In this document: in pieces, positions 8,263-14,075 of the stretch
How positions within the stretch are numbered: the first letter of the stretch is position 1
How the letters are laid out: every line of letters starts with the position of its first letter
Assembly: GCA_001275005.1 (NCBI GenBank)
Contig: JWZX01002360.1
Coordinates: 1 to 14,075, forward strand
From: Chrysochromulina tobinii
Lineage: Eukaryota; Haptophyta; Prymnesiales; Chrysochromulinaceae
Length of the DNA: 14,075 bases
Reading direction: 5' to 3'
Program-made: the position numbers and the translations under genes
Notes under the pieces: model-generated
What the model was told of the DNA's origin: nothing
The model's input: only the letters and a program-made list of their open reading frames with translations
Databases searched by the model: none

Positions 8263-9964
8263 TCAATGGACGTCGACCGCACCGTCGTCGTCACTTCCGC
8301 CACCCGCCATCTGCGCCAGCAATGCAGCCACATCAGCGTCGTCGTCCTCCTCCTCGTCCTCGGCCGCGGCCGCCTTGCCCTTGCCCTTCTTGCCCTTCTT
8401 GCCCCCGCCGCCCCCCTTCTTGCCTGCGCCCGCCGCCACCTCGCCCTTGTACCCATTCTTTCGCACATGGTTCAGCAGGTCCTTGACCAACGTGGGCGCA
8501 TCGTCCTCAACGAATCGTCGGATGCGCGGGTCGGCGAGCGGGTTCTCCTTGAGCTTCACGTACTGCAGCTTCTTGACGGTGAGGTTGCCAAGCTCGATGG
8601 GCACCTGCCATCAGGGGTAGTCGAGGACCATGAGTGGCAATCGCTGACCATCAGTGGTAATCAGTGGTAATCAGTGGTGATCAGTGGTGATCAGTGGTAA
8701 TCAGTGGTAATCAGTGGTAATCAGTGGTAATCAGGGGGAGAAGGTGAAGGGCCCGCCGACGCACCTGCTCGATGCAGTTTGCGGTGAAGTCGAGCGTGAC
8801 GAGCTGTTGCAGCGCGCCCATGCCCGGAGGCAGCAAGACGATGCGGTTGCTTGGCGCCTCGAGTTTCTGCAAGTGCTCAAGCTTCTCCCAATTCAGCGTC
8901 AGCTCCGTCAGGAGGTTATAGCCCACGTTAACGGCCACGAGGCCCTCGAGCGCCGAGATGGGCGCGATCGATGTGAGCTTGTTGCGAGAGACGTCGAGCA
9001 CCTGCAGCGCCGCAAGCTGAGAGAGCGTCTGTGGCAGCGTGACGAGCTCGTTGGCTGCTGCCTCAAGGTTCTTCAGCTTGACGAGACTGCCAACCTCGTC
9101 GGGGAGTGCGGCGAGCGCATTGCCCGATACGATGAGCGTGACGAGGTCGACCAGACGGCTCAGCTGGGGCGGCAGCGACGTGAGCGCGCGTTCCGCCAGC
9201 TCGAGCCGAAGCTCGAAAAGGCACACGCACTGCCACACTGCTGGGTCCACGGGACCGGTGCTCAGCTTCAGCGCCGGCTTGTTCTTGATCGTCAGTGCGC
9301 GCTTCTTCTCCTTGAGAACGGGCTCAATTTCCTCCCATACTGGCTTGGACGCAGACGCGAGCGCCTTGTCGAGCGCCTCGGCAGCCTCCACCTTGGCACG
9401 GTGCACCTCCTCCTGCGCCGCAGCCGCCTTCTCGGCGCTTGCCGACCTCTGCGCCGCAAGAAACTTGCGCTTGCGCAGCGCCTCCTCGTCCTCGTCCTCG
9501 TCGTCCTCCTCCTCTTTCCAGCCCTTGGGATCCGCGAGGAAGGCCGCGATTTGCGTGTGCTTGCGCGCGATGGCGATCTCCTTGGCCGTCTTGCCCTCCT
9601 TATCCTTCTTGTCGAGCTTGCACTTTCCTTCGTTCACGAGAAGGCGCACGCACTCAAATTTGCCATTGTCTGCCGCCAGCATGAGCGGTGTGCGGTCATC
9701 CTCGTCGGGCACCTCGATGTCATTTGCATCGCCGGCCTTGCGCACAAACTCGAGCAGGATCTCCATCGAATTGTGAAAGCCAGCAGCAGCGGCGATCTGA
9801 ATCCCAGTCAAGCCATCCTCGTCCTCCGTTCGCACCGTAACACCACCGTGCCGCAGACACCAACGGAGGGTGTCCATAGACCGCGCGAGGCCATTCTCTT
9901 GTATGGCCTTGAAGTACTGATCGTGAGGGCTGCCGCCGCCTCCCTTTTTCTTCGGCGCGGGCAT
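8263..9964 (-). CDS. Ankyrin-repeat/leucine-rich-repeat protein, two exons
   Basis: Exons 9964-8765 and 8604-8263 join in phase 0 to give 513 residues. After a Lys/Gly-rich start, residues about 14-146 form roughly three ankyrin repeats (GLTGIQIAAAAGFHNSMEIL, RTPLMLAADNGKFECVRLLV, GKTAKEIAIARKHTQIAAFL). An acidic run (about 151-161) leads into a charged, coiled-coil-like helix (161-225). About eight leucine-rich repeats follow (about 252-425), including LTSLPPQLSRLVDLVTL and LVTLPQTLSQLAALQVLDVS. The last repeat is split by the intron: TLDFTANCIEQ | VPIELGNLT. The C-terminal part (NPLADPRIRRFV, then a basic Gly/Lys run and an acidic tail) resembles LRRC47-like proteins. It is a likely cytosolic scaffold without enzymatic motifs. 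I prefer the ATG at 9964 (MPAPKKKGGGG) to the in-frame ATG at 10069, whose extra 35 residues look like 5' UTR. Confidence 0.82.
8605..8738. repeat. 10-bp tandem array filling the LRR intron
   Basis: On the + strand TCAGTGGTAA occurs at 8651, 8661, 8691, 8701, 8711 and 8721, and TCAGTGGTGA at 8671 and 8681, all in register. Decayed units continue at 8611-8650, and a partial unit starts at 8731. On the transcribed strand this is CTGATTACCA repeated, ending in CTGATGGCAG at the 3' splice site. The central units are nearly identical and those nearest the acceptor are degenerate. Confidence 0.92.
8605..8764 (-). other. Intron of ankyrin-LRR gene (160 bp, phase 0)
   Basis: The donor CAG|GTGCGT starts at 8764 and the acceptor GGCAG ends at 8605, with exon 2 starting GTGCCC. 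Splicing completes a normal LRR (CIEQ-VPIELGNL), which is strong support. Nearly all of the intron is a 10-bp repeat array. Confidence 0.85.
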
Positions 9965-10176
9965 TTGTGCCCCTAGGCCTCGTCGCACGCACGTGCTCCT
10001 GTGTTGGGTGGAGCACGTGCTCGTTTTTGTGTCACGCAAGTTGAGACCTTCGACTCTGTGAACAGGCATGGAAGTACAAATTTGCCCTTCCGAAATTCAA
10101 CGACACTTGCATGCAAAGAAATCAAAAATAAATCACATTTAAAACGCCCAATTGCAAACTTCTTTTTGGCGGAGCC
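9965..10176. promoter_or_regulatory. Divergent promoter region with paired G-box hairpin
   Basis: This 212-bp gap separates the ankyrin-LRR (-) and EF-hand/Trp-repeat (+) genes. GCACGTGCTCC at 9989-9999 is the reverse complement of GGAGCACGTGC at 10010-10020, with a 10-base spacer; each arm contains the CACGTG G-box/E-box, and GAGCACGTGCTC at 10011-10022 is itself palindromic. Nearer the + gene lies an A/T-rich stretch (about 10110-10150), then TTTTTGGCGG just before the ATG, which resembles an E2F site. These are candidate bHLH/bZIP and E2F sites by sequence only. Confidence 0.45.
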
Positions 10177-11691
10177 ATGCCCGAACCTCGGCGCCCGACC
10201 GTATGGACGCCGCGGCAGAGACACAAATACTTCCCCAGCAAGTTGGGTTGGATGTTGCCCCCGTCCAAGCCGTACGTTGTTCCGCCGCCGCCGTCAACCA
10301 CTCTGAAAAGCTCGAGGATCGACTTTTTCGTTAGTGCCGATGATGCGCCGGCGCAGGCGAATGCAGCAGAGCTCAAATCTCTCGCCGACGGCTGGCTTAC
10401 CACTGCAAAGACGCTCAAAGCCCAGATCCCGGGTTCTCAAGAGTCACTCCCCGCTTCCGGAAAGATCAAGTCGTCACCTCAGGCTGCGGCAGCTGCGGCA
10501 GCTGCGGCAGCTGCGGCAGCCGCAGCTGCGACTGCAGCTCTTCCGACATTCCACGATTCGAGCGCGTTTGCTCGCGAGCGCGCCGAGATATCGAGGCTCG
10601 AGAGGAACGCGGCAAGGGCATTCAAGGCGATCGAGAGTCTCGAGCACGCGAAGAACGCGACGGAGAAGCTCGTCGCATTCAAGGCGAGCGCGGCCAAGAA
10701 CACAGGCGCCAAGCTCGGCAACCTACTCTTGATGCGGCAGGTCAAGATCGGCAACATCGTTGGCACGTGGTCGCACTCTCGCGACCTCTTGCACCGCGGA
10801 GAAGTGTCCAAAGCGGAGTTTCGGCACGAGGTGCTGCACCTCGGTCTGCAGGCCACGGGTGAGGAAGTGGACGAGCTCTTCGACTCGATAGATCGCGACG
10901 GATCGGGCTGGCTCGATGTGGAGGAGGCCAAGGTAGCCCTCCGGGTGCTCTACAAGACGGCCGTCGATACCGCCCGTACGCTGATGGAGATGGAGCGTAG
11001 GGTGCACACGCTACAGCACCGCGCCACACGGAGCATCACGAAAGCAATCAACCCGCCGCTCCTGCAGGCTCGTGGCCTCGCCAGCGAAAGTGGGGACTCG
11101 GCTGATGAAGGCGACAGCCCGCCTTCTCGAGCTCCGCTCAAGCCGCCGTCAGCCAAGATGATGGAGCGGCTCATGCCCAAAGAGCGGAGCGCGCGCGACA
11201 TCGAGCGAGCTGCCGAAGAGAAGGCGACCATGGCGCTCAAACGGATGGGGCAGCTGCTCCTTGCCAAAGGCTTCGCCACGTGGCTGGCGGCCGCGCAGGA
11301 GCGTGCGTGGAAGATGCAGCAGCTCCAGCGCGGCTTGCGTCGGCTCCTCCACAAGGAGCTTGTGCGCGGCTGGAACGGGTGGGATGAATGGTATGTCGAG
11401 CGCTGCAGGTTGCTCGGCCTGCTGCTGAGCGCCGCGGCCCGGCTCGCCAAGCGTAACCTCCTCCGTGGCTGGGAGGCCTGGGGAGATTGGCTCGAGATGC
11501 AGGCGGAGAACCGCCGTCGCATGGAGCGCTGCCAAAAAATCCTAGGCCAGATTCGGAACCCTGAGCTCACGCGTGGTCTCGATCGCTGGCGACGAAACTG
11601 GGAGGACTTGAGCCCGAGGGCGAGGCCCGGCCCACTCGCCCTCCTATGCCGCGCTTGTGCCAAGTGCACTAGACGTCGCAGGTGCCTGTAG
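10177..11691 (+). CDS. EF-hand protein with Sfi1-like Trp repeats
   Basis: Predicted 504-residue protein, single exon, ATG at 10177 in the context GGAGCCATGC. Order: Pro-rich N-terminus; a run of 16 Ala (residues 103-118) encoded by GCTGCGGCA repeats; a charged helical segment (about 128-172); an EF-hand region with one canonical loop DRDGSGWLDVEE (239-250) and a degenerate partner before it (GEVSKAEFRHEVL); a linker; then four Trp-centred repeats at W369, W402, W435 and W471, about 33-36 residues apart (GFATWL, RGWNGWDEW, RGWEAWGDW, LDRWRRNW). The spacing and the L-x3-L/F-x2-W pattern resemble centrin-binding Sfi1 repeats. A basal-body or centrosome-related role is inference. It shares the promoter region with the ankyrin-LRR gene. 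Confidence 0.75.
   Translation: MPEPRRPTVWTPRQRHKYFPSKLGWMLPPSKPYVVPPPPSTTLKSSRIDFFVSADDAPAQANAAELKSLADGWLTTAKTLKAQIPGSQESLPASGKIKSSPQAAAAAAAAAAAAAAAATAALPTFHDSSAFARERAEISRLERNAARAFKAIESLEHAKNATEKLVAFKASAAKNTGAKLGNLLLMRQVKIGNIVGTWSHSRDLLHRGEVSKAEFRHEVLHLGLQATGEEVDELFDSIDRDGSGWLDVEEAKVALRVLYKTAVDTARTLMEMERRVHTLQHRATRSITKAINPPLLQARGLASESGDSADEGDSPPSRAPLKPPSAKMMERLMPKERSARDIERAAEEKATMALKRMGQLLLAKGFATWLAAAQERAWKMQQLQRGLRRLLHKELVRGWNGWDEWYVERCRLLGLLLSAAARLAKRNLLRGWEAWGDWLEMQAENRRRMERCQKILGQIRNPELTRGLDRWRRNWEDLSPRARPGPLALLCRACAKCTRRRRCL
10483..10530 (+). repeat. GCTGCGGCA microrepeat encoding polyalanine
   Basis: Four 9-bp GCTGCGGCA units (10483-10518) followed by a degenerate fifth segment encode 16 consecutive Ala. 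The codon triplet order is kept unit by unit, pointing to expansion by slippage. Length variation between strains is likely. Confidence 0.85.
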
Positions 11692-12073
11692 GCAAAGGAA
11701 GGACGAAGCATAAGCAAAGACGGTCATGGCCGGCTTACATGTGCGGCCGGCTTTCACCGCCGGAATGTAATTGGTCGCTTCCGGCCGCCGCGGTGTCGAA
11801 GCAGCGTCGACCGCCCACCGACAAAGGGAGTCCTCGAGAGACCGTGCATGATCAGGTCCGTATCATGTGCCGCTGCGCCACAGTCGATCGATGCAGTGGG
11901 ACTCGGCTGGCTACGATTCCTGTTGCGTGGAGCCCTCCGTTTGGTCGTCTTTTCCGTCTGTCCTTTCGAAGAGTGTCGTGTTGTCTGATTCTCCATTTGA
12001 ACTTCGAGACGCTCATCATGGCGTCTTTCAGGTTGTCGCGTCTGTCGTGTTAACGTTCACACCATACAAGTAG
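11692..12073. other. Intergenic region between tandem + genes, no gene seen
   Basis: A 382-bp gap containing the 3' UTR of the Trp-repeat gene and the promoter of the GT2-like gene. GGCCGGCTT occurs twice, at 11728-11736 and 11745-11753. No TATA box or coding domain is recognised. Confidence 0.4.
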
Positions 12074-12892
12074 ATGTCTGCCAGCTTCTTGGCGAGCGCT
12101 GAGGCGCGCTCCAGCGACACCGTTCGCTGTCTTTATAGCACGGCTTCATCCACTGCCACACAGCAGCAAGCTGCCCTGATAAACTGTGTCATGCTGGTCA
12201 CATGGCCTCGAAGATGCGACATGATTCAGGAGGCAATCGCCTCTTTTGTTTGCCAGGACTATCCTCACCGCATTTTGACAGTTGTGAACGATGGGACACC
12301 GTGCAAACTCATGGGCGAATTCGCAGCCGGCGGTTCGCTTCGTGGGTCGGTGGTGCAGGTTGCGCCTGGCTCCTCGATCGGAGAGAAGCGCAATCTCGGC
12401 GCGAGGGCAGTGCCCGAAGCTAGCTACGTAGCCAGCTTCGACGACGATGACTTTTCGTTGCCCGGCCGGTTGAGTGCTCACTTGGCAGCCATCGGTACGA
12501 ATGTGTGGCTCTCGGCGTCGCGCAAATATATTTCAGTCACCACGCTGCAGAACATCATCGGCTTCGAGATGGGCCGCTGCTACGGCGCCGGCATGATCTC
12601 AACACGCATTACCGCCGAGCTGCCGTGGCCGCCGCTCTCGTACTGCGAGGACCACAAATTATACGAAGCCGCCAAGGCCCATCCTCAGTTTGGCACTCAG
12701 CTCGTAGAGGACGACGCGCTGATGTACGTCCATCGACGACATGAGACGAACGCGTCCGCAGCTCATCGCCAGTCCCTCTGGCAAGGCGTGCTGCCCTTGA
12801 TGATTGCCGGTGCCGATGCCGTGGCAGCGCCGATGCGGGTGGCCAGCCTGCTTGCCGCGGTGGCACGCGAACCCTACCTGATCTCTGAGTAA
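12074..12892 (+). CDS. GT2-like family glycosyltransferase
   Basis: Predicted 272-residue GT-A-fold glycosyltransferase. The pattern runs MLVTWPRRCDMIQEAIASF (about 40-58), QDYPHRILTVVNDGTP with the nucleotide-binding VND (71-73), SIGEKRNLGA (101-110), YVASFDDDDFSLPGRL (118-133) with the metal-binding acidic DxD-type cluster, and YCEDHKLYEAA (190-200), whose Glu-Asp could hold the catalytic base. This order is typical of family 2 enzymes, which transfer a sugar from a nucleotide donor. No signal peptide or transmembrane anchor is visible, so it may be cytosolic or incomplete at one end. ATG at 12074 and TAA at 12890-12892. The stop sits inside a GTAAGTAAGTAAGTAA run that also forms splice donors: using GT at 12889 and AG at 12971 would replace the ending with about 22 residues stopping at 13041. 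Donor and acceptor sugars are unknown. Confidence 0.8.
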   Translation: MSASFLASAEARSSDTVRCLYSTASSTATQQQAALINCVMLVTWPRRCDMIQEAIASFVCQDYPHRILTVVNDGTPCKLMGEFAAGGSLRGSVVQVAPGSSIGEKRNLGARAVPEASYVASFDDDDFSLPGRLSAHLAAIGTNVWLSASRKYISVTTLQNIIGFEMGRCYGAGMISTRITAELPWPPLSYCEDHKLYEAAKAHPQFGTQLVEDDALMYVHRRHETNASAAHRQSLWQGVLPLMIAGADAVAAPMRVASLLAAVAREPYLISE

Positions 12893-12984
12893 GTAAGTAA
12901 GTAAAACACGCCTAACGGCAGCGCACACCGGTGGCGAGGCGTGGCCGCGGGGACCCTGCCGCCTCCCACAGGCCGCGACGGCAA

Positions 12985-13142
12985 ACAGTGTTACAAAGCC
13001 TATATGAGGTAATTACCAGAGTAGTGAGAAGGTCCCCCTAGGTCAAAAAAGTGCGCCCCACAGTGTTCAAAGCCTATGAGGTAATTACCGAAGTAGTGAG
13101 AAGGTTCCCCTAGGTCAAAAAGTGCGCCCCATAGTGTTCAAA
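12985..13142. repeat. Two-and-a-bit copies of a 71-75-bp direct repeat
   Basis: Copy 1 spans 12985-13059 and copy 2 13060-13130, with a third fragment starting at 13131 (ATAGTGTTCAAA). The copies share AAAGCCTAT, the palindrome GGTAATTACC (13008-13017 and 13080-13089), AGTAGTGAGAAGG, CCCCTAGGTCAAAAA and GTGCGCCCC, with a few indels. There is no coding evidence. It is a decayed tandem duplication or the end of a larger repeat. Confidence 0.8.
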
Positions 13143-13250
13143 CTTCGAAACGGCCTATGCAATCGGGGTAGGCACCACTATAATTGGGACTATTCGCGGA
13201 CTGACGGGGGGCGCGACGCGTTCCCTCGTGGGGCAACTTGATTACGAACT

Positions 13251-13503
13251 AGGCGGCAGCGGGATTGGGGTTATTTTCTATACAAGAAAAGGGAGATTTC
13301 TATACAAGATATCATTATATATCATTATATATCTTGATTGTATCATTGTGTATCACGTGTATCATCATCTTGTATCTCATATATCATGTCCCTCGTCGAC
13401 ACATGATATATCGCTTGTATCATCTTTTTTCCTTCGTCATGATATCTTGTATAGAAATCTCCCTTTTCTTGTATAGAAAATAACCCCAATCCCAGGCGGC
13501 AGC
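13251..13503. mobile_element. Mutator-type MITE with 55-bp perfect TIRs and 10-bp TSD
   Basis: The 233-bp element (13261-13493) is bounded by exact 55-bp terminal inverted repeats (13261-13315 and 13439-13493, starting GGGATTGGGG). AGGCGGCAGC directly flanks it on both sides (13251-13260, 13494-13503) as a 10-bp target duplication. Each repeat contains TTTCTATACAAGA twice (13275-13287 and 13297-13309 on the left), a plausible transposase-binding pair. The interior is AT-rich with ATATCAT/TGTATCAT motifs and a hairpin at 13379-13389/13401-13411, and encodes no transposase. Long TIRs with a 9-11-bp duplication are the mark of Mutator-like elements. Perfect arms suggest recent insertion. Confidence 0.88.
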
Positions 13504-13604
13504 ACGGCGGTCTTATAATCCACATAATCTAAGGGTACCAATCAGCAGATCTCGGAACGTAGGCCCCAGATCCGCAATTCATGATCCCAATGTAATCCGC
13601 TCAG

Positions 13605-13737
13605 GATTATCAATCGTGTTATCAATACGAAGCCCGCAAAAGGAAAAGCGAAAGAATTGCTAGAGGAAGAGGCAGCAAAGGCGGCGGCCACCAACCGCTG
13701 GAAGCATTGGGCCAAGCACAGTGATGAGCAGCATTAG
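13605..13737 (+). CDS. Possible orphan terminal exon or gene fragment
   Basis: After an acceptor-like CTCAG at 13600-13604 the frame stays open for 43 codons to TAG at 13735-13737. The peptide is charged and helical (AKGKAKELLEEEAAKAAA, then RWKHWAKHSDEQH). It has no start codon of its own and no upstream partner that I can identify. It may be the end of a decayed gene or mobile element, or chance. Confidence 0.2.
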
Positions 13738-14075
13738 ACCAGTAATTAACTGCAAACAGTGTAATGCCCGCCTTGCATGCCGCCTTGCTTGTGAGCCTCG
13801 ACTGACTCTTTGCCGCCGAGCGTGAATGCCCATGTGAGGCAGGGGCGAAGCCCCCGGCCACTAGGGAACCACCCGCCCTGAAAGGGGATCACGGGCCCTC
13901 GTCTCCGGGTAGGTCAATCCCGAGTGGACCCGAGGTGGTACAATCTCCCCCTATTATCTTGACTCCCCCTCAGCTAGGGTGGCCAACCGCGTCGTGTTGG
14001 GCACGTTTTCACAGCTTCGGTGACTGTGAAAGCTGCGGAATTCCAGTGCCGGCATGAGTCTTGCCATTAAGAGAT
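13738..14075. other. Window-end flank with small hairpins, no gene seen
   Basis: Hairpins include GGGGC-GAA-GCCCC at 13842-13854, CCAAC/GTTGG at 13983-13987/13996-14000, and TTTCACAG at 14007-14014 against CTGTGAAA at 14024-14031. No rRNA, tRNA or protein family was recognised. Confidence 0.4.

Noticed and set aside
6761-8738. Could the 10-bp arrays be CRISPR or ordinary microsatellites?
   Set aside because: There are no spacers, so not CRISPR. Ordinary satellites would not be confined to introns or end in register at a splice acceptor, so the intron reading is preferred.
8714-9976. Long + strand open frame (about 420 codons) opposite the ankyrin-LRR exon
   Set aside because: It mirrors the real gene; its composition (Leu/Arg-rich without a domain) is what the antisense of a GC-rich repeat protein gives.
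13228-13525. Short open frames across the MITE
   Set aside because: They are translations of the terminal inverted repeats (both strands give the same peptide), not genes.
13622-13861. 79-codon minus-strand open frame
   Set aside because: No domain and unconvincing composition; it overlaps the candidate exon on the other strand and a small hairpin.

Overview
This looks like nuclear DNA from a GC-rich, flagellated, single-celled eukaryotic alga or a related protist. The evidence is the protein set (EF-hand proteins, a ciliary microtubule-inner-protein-like protein, a nucleotide-sugar/triose-phosphate-type transporter, ankyrin-LRR and glycosyltransferase-like proteins), GT-AG introns in two genes, and the lack of bacterial operon signals. 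A haptophyte-like or similar alga is my best guess, but that is inference; I have no phylogenetic evidence. There are no rRNA, tRNA or CRISPR features that I can support.

Layout: (1) 165-1874 (+), a five-EF-hand protein with a long disordered tail. (2) 1875-2998, a convergent gene-free stretch rich in inverted repeats, including a perfect 30-bp pair at 2311-2340/2534-2563. (3) 2999-4147 (-), a FAM166/CIMIP2-like flagellar protein, divergent from (4) 4481-5452 (+), a Golgi-type sugar-nucleotide transporter, across a 333-bp shared promoter region. (5) 5453-6190, convergent and gene-free. (6) 6191-7976 (-), a three-exon cysteine-rich glycosyltransferase-like protein. (7) 8263-9964 (-), a two-exon ankyrin-LRR protein, divergent from (8) 10177-11691 (+), an EF-hand protein with Trp repeats resembling Sfi1. 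(9) 12074-12892 (+), a GT2-like glycosyltransferase. (10) 12893-14075, a repeat-rich flank with a 71-75-bp tandem duplication and a 233-bp MITE that has perfect 55-bp terminal inverted repeats and a 10-bp target duplication.

Two themes link the genes. Three (EF-hand, CIMIP2-like, EF-hand/Sfi1-like) fit calcium, flagellum or basal-body biology. Three (transporter, two glycosyltransferase-like proteins) fit Golgi glycan synthesis. Nothing shows that they form one system, and clustering may be chance.

The most unusual signal is in the introns. All three that I can place carry, on the transcribed strand, an array of 10-bp units beginning CTGAT, which matches the CTRAY branch-point consensus. In two of them the unit register runs up to the 3' splice site (CTGATGGCAG or CGATGGCAG). 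One of the three also begins with a near-copy of the start of the following exon, which suggests how it arose. These look like a recurrent repeat-built intron type rather than unrelated satellites.
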